64,000 nt of DNA from Procambarus clarkii (lineage: Eukaryota; Arthropoda; Malacostraca; Decapoda; Cambaridae): the NCBI RefSeq assembly GCF_040958095.1, contig NC_091151.1, positions 3,751,514 to 3,815,513 of the forward strand, given 5' to 3'. The notes below the pieces were generated by a model that did no database searches, was not told where the DNA came from, and saw nothing but the letters and a program-made list of their open reading frames with translations. Made by a program: the position numbers and the translations under genes. Position 1 is the first letter of the stretch. Each line of letters opens with the position of its first letter. This document shows positions 10,280 to 21,166 of the stretch, piece by piece.

Positions 10280-11736
10280 CTCTCGGTCATCTGGTCCTCG
10301 ACTCTCACGAAAGCAACGTTCCCCCGCTGCTTAGGGCGTCTGCATTCCCACGAGAAGTGTCCGAATCCCCCACAATTGTAGCAGCGGAACTTCCCTGTCG
10401 GTGACCATCCACCACCGCTCGTCCTGGCAACGCCTCCAGAGGCCGTCGCTCCGTGGGTCTTCCTCGCACCATCCATCGTCTCCTACGTCGCAGCAACAGC
10501 TCCTGAGCTCTCAGCTTGGGACTTCTTTACCGGCTCCACAGCACTCTTTGATCCTCTACTGTCTCCACTCGAGAGGTGGGACTTGGGAGAACTCGCTCCT
10601 GTCCTCCATCCGTCCGTCCTTCTATAACTTCTCCCATATCCGGAGTATACTGGCATCGGTGCTGTCCCTCTCGGCATGGTCGTAAGGCTTCTTCCAGCAT
10701 GTCAGCTCTGTCGGCGCAGCCCTCAGGTCCTTTATGTCCGCCTCCTTTACTCTAACCCTGATCTCATGAGAGAGCACGGACATAAACTTCTCCATGACCA
10801 TAAGCCTCTTGATATCTTCAGCCGACTTCGCTCCTTCAGCCACTTCAGGAATTTTCTCTCCATGTCCCTCGCCGTCTCTGCATAAGATTTTCCTGGCGAA
10901 CGGGTACATTTCCTGAATCTCTTCCTGTAACATTCCGGCGTTAGCTTGAAAGAATGGAGCACAGCTCTCTTTACAGCATCGTAGTTGGTGCACTCCCTGA
11001 GGTCGAGCATGTTGTAGGCTTCACGAGCTTCACCGGTGAGCCTACTCTGAACCAGCTCCGCCCACTCTGCCCTCGGCCACTTCTTCAAGGTAGCTACTCT
11101 CTCGAAGTGGTCGAAGAAGCCCTCAGCTTCATTAGGCACAAAGACCGGCAAATCTCGCTCTCTCACTCGGCGGTCTTCCTGCTGGGGTGGTGCAGGTGGG
11201 GCTAGCCCTAGTTCAGCCCGCTTCAGCTCAACCTCTTTGTTAGCTTCTACCTCTTGCTGTTTCAGCCTAGCTTCTAGCTCGCGCTCCTCCTGTCTTAGCT
11301 GTGCTTCTCGCTCTTGTTCCTCATGCTTCAGCTGCGCTTCTCTCCTCAGCTGTGCTTCTTCTCTCCTCAGCTGTGCTTCGTGCTCACACTCTTCCTTGCG
11401 CAGCTGTGCCTTCGTTCCTCTTTGCGCAGCTGCGCCTCCAGCTGCAGCTTCAATATCTCCAGCTTGACGCTGCGCTGCTGCCGCTGGATCCCCTGCTGCT
11501 TCCACCAATGCTCAAATGTTCTCCCACACTGGCAGGTGTCTGTGGCCGTTCCTCCCCAAAGCTTCATCTCGTGCCCTGAGCTGTGCCATGATATCCAGTC
11601 TTCTCTCTCCCACTTTGGAAGATCTCAATTTTATCGCAAAGTGGTCGGCTATCGATTGCAGCTGTGCCTTGGTGCAATCTTCCAGCACCTGCTCATCCCT
11701 TGTGTCAATGAACCGTGTTACCTTATCATCCTCCAT
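10261..11736 (-). pseudogene. gag: Gypsy-type gag with one CCHC zinc knuckle
   Basis: Read on the minus strand: an N-terminal block starting at the Met at 11736 (MEDDKVTRFIDTRDEQ); a strongly charged Gln/Arg/Glu coiled segment (about 11420-11220, repeated AQLRREE); a capsid-like region (11190-10830, FVPNEAEGFFDHFERVA, WAELVQSRLTGEAREAY) continuing in another phase (EDIKRLMVMEKFM); and a zinc knuckle at about 10370-10420 (CYNCGGFGHFSWEC, CX2CX4HX4C). Several frameshifts join these pieces, so no intact protein is encoded. Role in the family: coat of the virus-like particle and RNA binding. It precedes protease in the normal order. Confidence 0.8.
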
Positions 11737-11850
11737 CTTGTGCTACGAGTGATAACCTGTACCTGATACCTAATACCACTGTAAAGTACCACAATTGCAA
11801 CCTTTATCTTGATCATAATCCTAAGTACCGAATCCAGGCGAGGTCGCCAA

Positions 11851-14123
11851 TGTTGGGGTACGCGAGGCAAGTAACAGTATACAAGATATCCTAAGTACTT
11901 TATCCTGTCAACGGTCGCCAACGTCGGGGCGTCTCTCTCTATACATGGACACCACCCAGTAGTATTAGCGATAACTGTTACTCAAGTAGCCCTGTGGGTC
12001 TTCACTCAATCCTCCGGCGCCACTGTTCGCCAGGAGAGTATCCCAGTCGATCCCCAGCCAGCCTTATAGCCAAAGAATGAGTGGGAACACAGTTTGCTCT
12101 CTCCCAACCGTGTGCCCGCCCCGACGAGGGTTCTACTACTAACTGCAAGGTCGCCAACTGGTGTTTCCCGTGTCCAGTAACATGTCAGTGGTATTGTGAA
12201 TTGTGGTACTAATGGCAGAGCTCACTCATTAAATCTGGTCTCAGGCAGGTATATGTCTCTAATACTCTCACTCTTTGGAACTGTTCTGTAGCAACAAGAT
12301 ATATATGGGGATAATACAAACGCAAAGGTATTTTGTATTTTACTTAAAAACTTCAAGGTTATATCCGTATCAACAACGAAACATCAAGTACAATGCAGAA
12401 AGTCACTCTCTCTTCTTAAAACTGGGGCTCACCTAGAGGGTAACACTCTCCCCCCTCCCGTCAATGTCATAATCAGCTGAGCGGCCCCCCCCTCTCACGG
12501 TGTGAATGCTCCTGTACTTGTTTTCCTGGCGCTATGCGCTTTGTTTCTTTATATTCGCAGGAATCGCTATATTTGTCATCAACACAATATTTCTATAATG
12601 GCAATAGAACGCAATGAATCACCACACTGATCTCAAGTTCAATAACTCATTTCTACAGCAATTAACATAATATTTCACTATGATGATGTGATACACTGTA
12701 CTTCACAATAATTACAATGAATGCAATTAACCACGGTACTGTTCTTAGATTCGGTAATTCCTCTCGAAAGCGATAACACAATCACTGCACACATGGAAAT
12801 GTTATTTATCACACCAACATATACATATATAGAGATAAATTCATTGATATCAATAATAATAAGATAAATACTGGGCACACAGCCTAACACAGTAACTGGA
12901 GCACTCGTATATATATTCTTTGGCATAAGTTATCATATTAATGTCACATGAAAGAAATCATCAAAGACACAATAAATTCTTCAATAATTCCAGGTGCCTG
13001 CACACACCACATATATAAATATCGTGAGAGCTCTGTACAGCCTCACTCTGCACAACTGTGCCTTACTGTGACATAGACATCAGTGAGCCTTGCTCATGAC
13101 ATGAAAGATACTCTGGCTAAATATATACATGACTAAAGGAGAATTGGGAGGAAACTAGAATCACCTACTTCCACCTCACTGATGTGGACTCGGCCTCCGG
13201 AGTGAGTTGAATTGTAGCTCCTGGTCCCGGCTCTTGCCTCGTTGTAGGGAACGCCCTCCCCCCCCCCACACACAATGATGCGTTCTCCAGGAACCCAATC
13301 AACGTCCCAAAATAAACGTGTCGTCACCGGGCTCTGTCCTCCGCAGGTCCGTGCTCCTCCACAACGTCTTGCAGGGTTGGAGTCGTCTCCCGGCCGTTGA
13401 CTTCTCCTCACAACTACGGCTGCCAATCTACTTCTCGGCTGCAGTCGTCCTGATTCCCAATTAGTTTTCTTCTTTCACTGCTTCCCGGTGGATTAGCCCA
13501 GCCGCTACGTCATCACTATGAAGCTATCATACACCCCAGACGTCACTGTCTAGACTTCACTTCCTGCACAACACCTGTCCCTGGAGCACTTGTTGCTCAA
13601 TATTCCGTCGATTCCCTCTTCAGTCCAACAAATGAAAAAGGGAAGACCTCACAGCGTACTTGCAGACTATGGGTGACGAGTAAAATCCACGGGAGCGGGG
13701 TACAACTGTCAAATCTAACAGGATCAACCTTTCGCACATCCGTCCACCTTGACGTGTCATGTCAGACTGGTGGCGCCACCGCGGCGCAATGACCGGACCC
13801 CCCTTCCTTCGTGACGTCATACTTGCCAGGGGCGGTTTTCATTGGCCCCCCTGTGCCACGTCACTGTCAGTGACCAATCTGGTGCCACTGACGTCACACA
13901 GTTTTGGCGGCAAAAACGGAAGGGCAGCGCCATATTGGCGTCCTAAAGGGCCTATACCACAGGCCAAAATACTTTTCTTTTACGAATTTCTCGTGAACGC
14001 GAGAACACTACACTCCCCCACATATATCAAATTGATGCCCGCGACGTAGAGAACGCTCGGGTAAAGTGGATATGACTCTTACAGCAGGCCTGGGAGAAAT
14101 ATAAGGGGGGGAATACCGTCACA
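11851..14123 (-). repeat. Candidate long terminal repeat (~2.27 kb) of the gypsy-type element
   Basis: On the minus strand this begins TGTGACGG (plus 14116-14123) and ends CCCCAACA (plus 11851-11858), giving the standard TG...CA ends. It is followed at once by TTGGCGACCTCGCC (plus 11837-11850), a plausible primer-binding site, and then by gag. The partner LTR is missing because the element is truncated at 6948, so the boundaries rest on these motifs only. The AT-rich middle (12300-13130) holds no gene. Two further TTGGCGACC motifs (about 11918 and 12150) leave some doubt about the exact inner edge. Confidence 0.55.
13745..13960 (-). promoter_or_regulatory. Putative LTR promoter region with CRE and CCAAT motifs
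   Basis: Perfect CRE palindromes TGACGTCA lie at 13812-13819 and 13889-13896. CCAAT-type motifs lie nearby: a plus-strand CCAAT at 13874-13878, and an ATTGG at about 13840, which is CCAAT on the minus strand. The region is GC-rich compared with the AT-rich LTR middle and lies within the first ~400 bp of the minus-strand LTR, where U3 promoter elements are expected. Promoter function is inference. Confidence 0.35.
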
Positions 14124-14126
14124 ATA

Positions 14127-14395
14127 TATATGCGAACAAGCCTGATTGATCCCCAGGCATATATGCAACTGAAAACTCACACCCCAGAAGTGACTCGAAC
14201 CCATACTGCCAGGAGCACTATGCAACTGGTGTACAAGGCACTTCACCACTCAACCATCACGACCGTTCAAAAAACGATGGTAGCCGGAGCTATTTACCCA
14301 TCATCCCGACGGCGTTCTGATGGTAATCTTGGGCATAGTGTTTTCTCAAATTACCTCATTCTTTGGGGCACACATGATAAGCCCTATTTACCCAC
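14127..14395 (-). mobile_element. tRNA-like SINE (same family as 1-506), reverse orientation
   Basis: The reverse complement of this stretch matches the 253-bp unit at 1-253 along its whole length, including GGGTTCGAGTCACTTCTGGG and the ends GCCCCAAAGAATGAGG and CAGGCTTGTT. Divergence is clear, with an indel in the middle, so it is an independent copy. Confidence 0.75.
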
Positions 14396-16383
14396 GTGAG
14401 AACTGCAGAAGACCTATTGGCCTATACTTTCTCGTGCTGCTCCTATGTTGGTTCAGGGTCTTGAAGTGGGTGGAATATAGTCGTGCATTAATTGGCTGTT
14501 GATTGCTGGTGTTGACATTTTGATGTGTAGTGCCTTGCTGATGTCGAGTCTCCTGCTTTCGCTGTATCTATCAATGATTTCTGTGTTGTTTGTTAAGATT
14601 TCTATGGTGATGGTCTGGTTGAGAGAAGAGCTTATTTGTTCCTTGATGGAGCCCTGTTGTTTGCGCATTGTTAATTGCCTAGAAAGAGACGTTGTTGACT
14701 TGCCAATATACTGATTTATTTGGGACTTAAAGTCCCCAAGTGGGCATATGAAGGTATAGACGACATTGGTTTTCTTCAAGGCGTTCTGTTTGGTGTCTGG
14801 GAAGTTTTTCATGAGTAGATTGGCCGTTTTTTTCTTTTTGTAGTAAATTGTCAATTGCATTTTCTGATTTTTGTCTGTAGGAATAACATTTTTATAAATA
14901 GTATCTTTCAGAACACTTTCCTCCATTTTGTGAGCCGTCGAAAAGAAGTTCCTGTAGGACAGTCTAATAGGGGGTACAGGTGTTGTGTTAGTTGACTCTT
15001 CAGAGGTTGCATTGCATTTCACCTTTCTTTTCATGATGTCTTCAACATAACCGTTAGGGAAGTCATTGTTAACTAGGACCCGCCTTACCCTACAGAGTTC
15101 TTCATCGACTTGCTTCCATCCTGAGCTGAGACTGAGAGCCCGGTCGACGTAAGCATTGACAACACTCCTCTTGTACCTGTCTGGGCAGTCACTATTGGCA
15201 TTGAGGAACATTTCTATGTTTGTTTCCTTAGTGTAGACTGCAGTGTGGAAGCCTCCGCTCCTTTCCGTGACTGTTACATCTAGAAAGAGCAGCTTCCCAT
15301 CATTCTCCATCTTGTATGTGAGACTTAACAGAGAATTCTGCTTGAATACCTCCTTCAGCTGATGCAGACGTCTAACATTAGGTGCCTGCATAAAAAAGTC
15401 ATCAACATACCTGCAGTATATGGTGGGTTTCAAGTCCATGTCAATTAAGACCCTCTGCTCTATGGTACCCATGTAGAAGTTCGCAAACAGGACACCTAGG
15501 GAAGAACCCATGGCGACCCCATCTACTTGCTTATACATGTGCTCATCTGGACTCAAGAAGGGTGCCTCTTTAGTGCAGGCTTGGAGTAGCTTTCTTAGTA
15601 TGTTTTCTGGTATGTCAAGAGGAGTACAAGCGGATCACGATACTCTCTGTCCACTATCATCTCGATTGTTTCATCCACAGGTACGTTGGTAACAGCGACT
15701 CTACATCCAAAGAAGCTCGTATTCCTGTGGCCCGTGCACCCCACAGTAAGTCAACGAATTCCTTTGGAGACTTCAGACTGAAAGCACAAGTACATAGGGA
15801 GTCAGCAAGCAGTTGACTCGCTTAGCCAGTCAACCTGGTTAAGACTAAGACTCTGTATGTGGCTGTGGGTATTTGGCTGATGATTAGCCGAAGTGGGTTT
15901 TTCAGGCTTGTGGGTCTTAACATTCGCATATGCATAACCAGGTTTGTATTCCCCAATAACGTTTGGACGGTGGCGTCTGGATTTCTTGGCGTTCACAGTT
16001 TCGATCAATCTGTTTACCTTTGTTTTCAATTCGGCTGTAGTGTCCTTCGTTACCCTTTTGAATTTAGTTTGGTCAGAGAGAGAGATTCATTCTTTTTAAG
16101 AATAACGTATATTGGCGACTTGTCACCTCTCCTGACGACTATCTCTTTTTTCTCACGAAGGCTCTTAGCTGCCGCTTTGAGCTCGGGGGACAGTATGGTG
16201 CTTCTGTAGTTACTTCGAATCTTTCCTCCTTTTGCAATAAGTTCCGCTTGCAAGGTGTCTTTAGTGGTAACCTTCTTTTGCGTATCGAGGTCGAATATGT
16301 CATCCAATAGGATCTCCAACTCCACTTTCCGGGCCATCTCACTTGGTCTGGAAACCAACGTGACAGTTTATACCCAGATTTAA
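14396..16383 (-). pseudogene. Penelope-like element, copy C
   Basis: The minus-strand frame 15556-14453 is open for 367 residues. It holds the RT C-terminal half (VAMGSSLGVLFANFYMG, catalytic YVDDFF) and the linker (FLDVTVTERSGG), then the GIY-YIG endonuclease (FICPLGDFK, NQYIGKSTTSLSRQLTM) and the tail HIKMSTPAINSQLMHDYI. The upstream RT and N-terminus are broken into 15802-16029 (GEYKPGYAYANVKTHK) and 16050-16383. Unlike copy A, the YVDD box is intact. No noncoding terminal repeat is seen at 14396, so the 3' end is truncated. Confidence 0.87.
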
Positions 16384-16501
16384 GAGATTGAATCTTTATT
16401 GGCATTGAGGCACATTCCTATGTTTGTTTTCTTAGTATAGACTGCAGTGTGGACACCATTTCTTTCCGTGACTGTTACATCTAGATACGGCAGCTTCCTA
16501 T
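16384..16501 (-). repeat. Extra Penelope RT fragment
   Basis: Encodes a second copy of the segment LDVTVTERNG...HTAVYTKKTNIG on the minus strand, equivalent to about 15205-15300 in copy C, placed upstream of the N-terminal region. It marks a rearrangement or a second truncated copy, and is broken by the Helitron-like element beginning at about 16502. Confidence 0.7.
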
Positions 16502-17228
16502 ACAGCTGAGCCACAGCAACCTTTCCCTGTCTCCCAGTCTTCCCCCCCATTCCCCCTCCCCGCCCCCCTCGTCCTCCCAACCATTCCTCACTCCCCTGTC
16601 CCTTCGTCCTCCTAACCATTCCCTACTCCACCGTCCCCACATCCTCCCCACCATCGCCAACTCCCCCTCCCCCCTTGTCCCCTCGTCCTCCCGACCATTC
16701 CCCCCCCCTCCTCTCGTGCTCTCCACTATCCCCCACTCCCCTGTCATCTTGTTATTTTCACCATTCCCTTTCCCCTCGTCTTTCCTACCATTCCCCCCCT
16801 CCTCCGTCCCCTCATCCCCTCAACTATTCCTCATTTCCCTGTCCCTTCGTTCTCCCTATTATTCCCCCCTTCCCCGTCCCTTTTCCTACCACCATCCCCC
16901 ACTCCAGTGTCCCTTCATCCTCCTAACCATTCCCCTCCCCAGTCCCCTCGTCCTCCCCACCATCCCCCAATCCCCTATCCTCTTGTCCTCCCCACCATTT
17001 TCAATTCCCCTGTCCCCTTGTTCCCACCATTCCCAACACCCCCGTCCCCTTGTTCTCCCCACCATTACCCCCCTTCCCTGTCCCCTCATGTTCCCCACCA
17101 TCCCCTTATCCGCCCCACGATTCCACTCTCCCTCGTTCGATACATTCCCAAATGATCTGTTGTTCCCATCAGAAAATTGGGAACATCAAATGATCTGATG
17201 TTCCCATTACTGAAATATAAGAAAACAG
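16502..17228 (-). mobile_element. Helitron-like non-autonomous element, left part (3' half)
   Basis: GCTGAGCCACAGCAAC near 16505 and the block TTCCCATCAGAAAATTGGGAAC near 17165 both recur in the complete copy at 31275-32423. Between them is a degenerate C-rich minisatellite (16520-17150) with units like CCCCTCGTCCTCCCCACCATT. The element is interrupted at 17229 by a BEL-type LTR and resumes at 22185. Reading frames in the minisatellite are artefacts. Confidence 0.65.
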
Positions 17229-18246
17229 TGTCGGAAAATCCGACACCATTTAATATCATCATACAGGCAGATAATATTGCTGTGTTGTATAAACAAGTTA
17301 ACCCATAGAAAATGTAACTTGTAGTGGAATTTCCGTCTATAGAAAACAAGATATCATTACCACATACTATTATAAATTCACCACCTATTATGGTGGGAAT
17401 TATTCTTAAATACATTAGTCTTTGGACTTTACCATTATAAAAACATCTCATATAAATTAACTTAATTATCAGAATTAAAATACAGTAAATGTGACCCTTC
17501 TATCACTTACTGTCATCTGGACAATGTAGGCCAGTAGCGTCAGTGAGGGGGGAGTGGTCAGCCATTGTTATTGTTTAAGACCACAGAGTCGTGGAGCAAA
17601 TTCGGCTCCTATAAATTCTCTTGGACGAAGTGTTATGGAAGATCAGAGTAGTGATCTGCCATCATCAACACGCTGTCATCAATCTCAAGGGAAGTGTCTT
17701 TCCGAAACCCGTTTATCTAATCATTTTTGGCCATTAATGTCAGTAGGAAGGGCGTACCAGTTAGAACACGAATGATCGACTCAATCAAGGTAATTAAGCC
17801 TAGGTCTTTATGGTTCCTTGTACAGTGTTTTCTCTGATATAGCTGTCATATATTAGGATTCTGGCTTCATAGCTAGCGCCCTTTTGACAGGTCAAGACGA
17901 GGAAGCATGCTTTGTGTACCAGTTACTGGGTGATGGAAGCTACCTCAAAGAGGATGATTTGGTGTCTACATCCTGGTTATACCTGGTGAACTAAGGCCTG
18001 CTGTACAGTAAGATAAGGAACCTCTTCAATGTACACTAATGTGTAGTTAATACTGTAGTTTGATTGGCTGCATATATATAAATTCAATATAAACCCCCCC
18101 TAATGTGTAGAAGATCGATTTGTGAGATTATTGCAGAAATACAGTCCACTTAACATCATACAAATTGCTATCGAAGTATATAAATTAACGTAAATATAAA
18201 TTCATATAAATTAAATAAATATAAATCTCACAGGTCGGTTCCCACA
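17229..18246 (+). repeat. 5' LTR of the BEL/Pao-type element
   Basis: 1018 bp with TG...CA ends, equal in length to the 3' copy. By eye there are roughly a dozen differences from the 3' LTR, mostly within the first ~120 bp, and the rest is nearly identical. The short frame at 17554-17775 occurs in both LTRs and shows no recognisable domain. Confidence 0.85.
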
Positions 18247-19213
18247 TTATTTGGACCTTCGGAACCGGAATATTTGGTCCTTTGAACCCACATTATTTGG
18301 TCATCTTCGAGTCGGATGACAGATTATTTGGTGATCTTAGTACCGGATGAACCAGTTAACCAGTGGATTCATTAAATATACTAGTGCAGGGTGATTTATA
18401 CAAAGCCAGTCACAGACGGCGGCGTTGCCTCGAGCGAGCTCAGGAGCCCCCCAGTTCGGTTCAGCCTTATCAGCGGTTTCAGGGACACCCACAGATATTT
18501 GGTTGCGTGTTATTTCGTGAGATGACAGGGCTAATATTGAAGCCAGCCAAATTAGTGGCTGTGTCTTCGAGATTGTTCACGGATTTCGTGGTGTTAAATT
18601 TCGCGAGAGATTATCCACGAATTTTGTGGAGTTTATTTTGCGAGGTCACTAATAATATTTAATACTTCTTAATAATATTAGAAGTTTCATAGAGGCTAAT
18701 TAAGAGGCTATTATCAATAATTGTGTATATTATTTCTCCAAAATTGAGAATTATTTAATATATATTGCACTAGTGTTCACAATATAATATTTACCAATTG
18801 CCAACCCACAACAGGGTAGGATATTACCATTGACTAGTTGAACTATTTATTGTTCATCCTAGTCCCATTACCATAGTCTAGTTGTACTATATTAAACAAC
18901 CTAGCACCATTAATGAATGGTGCAGACCCTATTTTGGGTGTAAATTTTATCAACTCGAGTTGAGTTGTGTATATATAATAATTTACTTATGATCATTACA
19001 CCTTTGAGTGATTAATTAGTGTCTATACCATCCTAGGGTGATATAGAAGAGCTAACCTAAAGGTACTTCCAGTGACACTGGTTTATCACTCAAATCATTA
19101 GTGTGTATGATTGTATATATATAATGTGTATTAATTTTAAGTGCTAACCTCTAGTAGAGGTAGGATTACAGCTTAGTGAGTGCAGAAATTTTACCCTAGG
19201 CTACCATCAGTGC
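18247..19213 (+). other. BEL-type leader region, noncoding
   Basis: Begins with three ATTTGGTC-type repeats beside the left LTR, where a primer-binding site belongs, and continues AT-rich without credible coding sequence up to the gag-like frame. Confidence 0.5.
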
Positions 19214-19600
19214 TTGTTCAGTATTATGAGCGACCCAAGTACAAGTCCCACAAGGCTTCACCAACTAGCCAGTATGGATAATGCAGGGAGAATGAAAAGA
19301 ACCCTTGCAGGTCTTAAAGGCCACTTAACAAGACAGATCAAGAAATGTGAAGATTTGTCACAACAATCTCAAGTAGATTATGCTGACCTGGAAAGCTATT
19401 ATCAAGCAGCTGCAGGTAAATTTGAGCAAATCAAATGCCAAATAGCTCTCCTTGTGGGGACAGACTACTACCATCAATTCATCGGTAGCCCTACTACATA
19501 TCAGGGCATAACCATGTTAAACTCTGCAGGAGGTAAATTACTCTCAGGCCCAGTATCAAGCCTGGGGAGACAAATGGCTGCAGATAAACAATACCAATAG
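19214..19600 (+). CDS. BEL/Pao-type Gag N-terminal fragment
   Basis: An open frame of 128 residues. The core LAGLKGHLTRQIKKCEDL followed by YADLESYYQAAAGKFEQIK is alpha-helical in character and resembles the N-terminal region of BEL/Pao gag proteins. The family's gag is several hundred residues, so this is a truncated remnant ending in TAG 46 bp before a piggyBac-like insertion. The second Met (MSDPSTSP) may be the real start. Family assignment rests on eye recognition plus the LTR and leader context. Confidence 0.55.
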   Translation: MFSIMSDPSTSPTRLHQLASMDNAGRMKRTLAGLKGHLTRQIKKCEDLSQQSQVDYADLESYYQAAAGKFEQIKCQIALLVGTDYYHQFIGSPTTYQGITMLNSAGGKLLSGPVSSLGRQMAADKQYQ

Positions 19601-19649
19601 AAATCTAAATTTGTCAGCTGATTATGTTTCTCCAGTAGCATTATACTAA

Positions 19650-20527
19650 CACTTTGGTGTACCCCGCGCGCCACCCCTTAACTGTGCGATTTGGGTCCCA
19701 GGGTGTCACGGGAGGGCGCGTAAATTCTGAAAAGTGTATACTCTCTTCAACTTTGTCACCTTAATTCTCGTCCTACGAGATTAAATTTGGTATCATTGTG
19801 TTCGCAATTGAATTCTCTACAGCACTAAATGCATATAAACTCCAAAACCGCGGCTAATTACCCGCAGCAAACAGAGAAAGTGCGAAAGAGTTACCCAGGA
19901 GCGCACAAACGCGATAAAATGTTTTCACTATTTTCACTCTGGTCACCTCAATTTTTGTCCTAGGTTTTTTATTTTGGTCTCAATGGGTTTGCAATAGAAT
20001 ATTCTAGAGGAACATTAGCATATAAAATAAAAAACCTGGTCACGCTCCAACCGCCGACGAGTTGAAGACGGGCCACGCATTAGCCGCGAGTGAAACACTC
20101 AGACGCCTTCCAGCTACACTCCCAATTCCCGCCCTTTTCAAGTCTTTCTTTCGCAATTTTCTTCCTGGAAGGGCCTTGTTCATGATCACTATCCATCGTG
20201 GAGTAAGCGTAGATAGTTTCTAAAGCAGCAGTAAGAAATATAGCCACGGAAAATAACCGAAATGTTCACACGTTTGAGATGCGAGGGGAGGCGACATTGG
20301 TCACAACAGTGGAGCGAAAACAATGGGCCCACGGCGTGTGCCACCATAGGGCTCAACAAAGAAAATGGAAATACATCGGCGCGCATTTTAAAACCAGTCC
20401 CAAAAAAATCGGACAAAAACCTGATTTTTGGCGATTATTTAAATTGGATGACGCAATGCTGCGTCATCCCCGGCATTACCAACAGTAAACGGATGACGCA
20501 ATGCTGCGTCATGCCTGGGCGAAAGTG
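19650..20527. mobile_element. Candidate piggyBac-like MITE with CTAA target duplication
   Basis: The 878-bp segment starts CACTTTGG and ends GAAAGTG, with CTAA directly outside both ends (19646-19649 and 20528-20531). Near the right end two GATGACGCAATGCTGCGTCAT palindromes (about 20447-20467 and 20492-20512) form inner inverted repeats. There is no transposase frame. A 4-bp, TTAA-like target is the reason for suggesting piggyBac; this is inference. Inserted inside the BEL-type element. Confidence 0.45.
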
Positions 20528-20531
20528 CTAA

Positions 20532-21166
20532 GGAGATTACAGCTGACTATACCAACAGAGGTTGATGTTAGTATCATCATTTAAAGCTGAAGATGAGTTC
20601 ATGAGGCCTCAGTGAACAGTAGCCTAAACAGCTACAAGTCACTGCGACCAATGTCACTGAACCCACTGCAGTCTCAGAACCATACTTTACTTTAATGATG
20701 AGCTATTCAATCTTCTGAATCAATTAACTAAATTAAACCTCAATAAATCTGATGACTGTTTTGATACATTTATTATTTAATCAAGATGTATTCCATGGGC
20801 CTCAGTGTTTATATATCAGTGACCAGTTACCTGAACAAACTTCAAGTTATATCGAATGTCACTGATCTCACTGCAGTCCCTGAATCATACTTGACTGTAG
20901 TACTTGATCACATTCAGTCTTCTGGGTTAAATAATATGTAATTAGGCTTGAATTTTAGCCTTTCAAGAGTTAACAGGGAAATGAAATCGCATTAGACTTC
21001 TAACCCCTGCAACTCGAGTATGGGACATCCGTCCTGTACGAACAGACGCACAAATGTGTGATTACTAACTACTAACATCAAATTAATCTAATAATTCGAA
21101 GGAGGAGTATCGGTGTTTGTCTGTTCTAAATAGGACTTCGACCCGTGAGCAGCCCCCGGGGAATTA
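20532..21166 (+). other. BEL-type 3' internal region, noncoding
   Basis: No credible reading frame. It leads to the right LTR through GCAGCCCCCGGGGAATTA, a possible polypurine-tract position. Nothing else is visible. Confidence 0.4.

Noticed and set aside
13133-13426. Minus-strand 97-residue frame inside the LTR
   Set aside because: No domain, and it lies in the noncoding LTR; likely a chance frame.
17554-17775. 73-residue frame present twice (also 21492-21713)
   Set aside because: Its duplication is explained by the LTR pair; no recognised domain, so not called as a gene.
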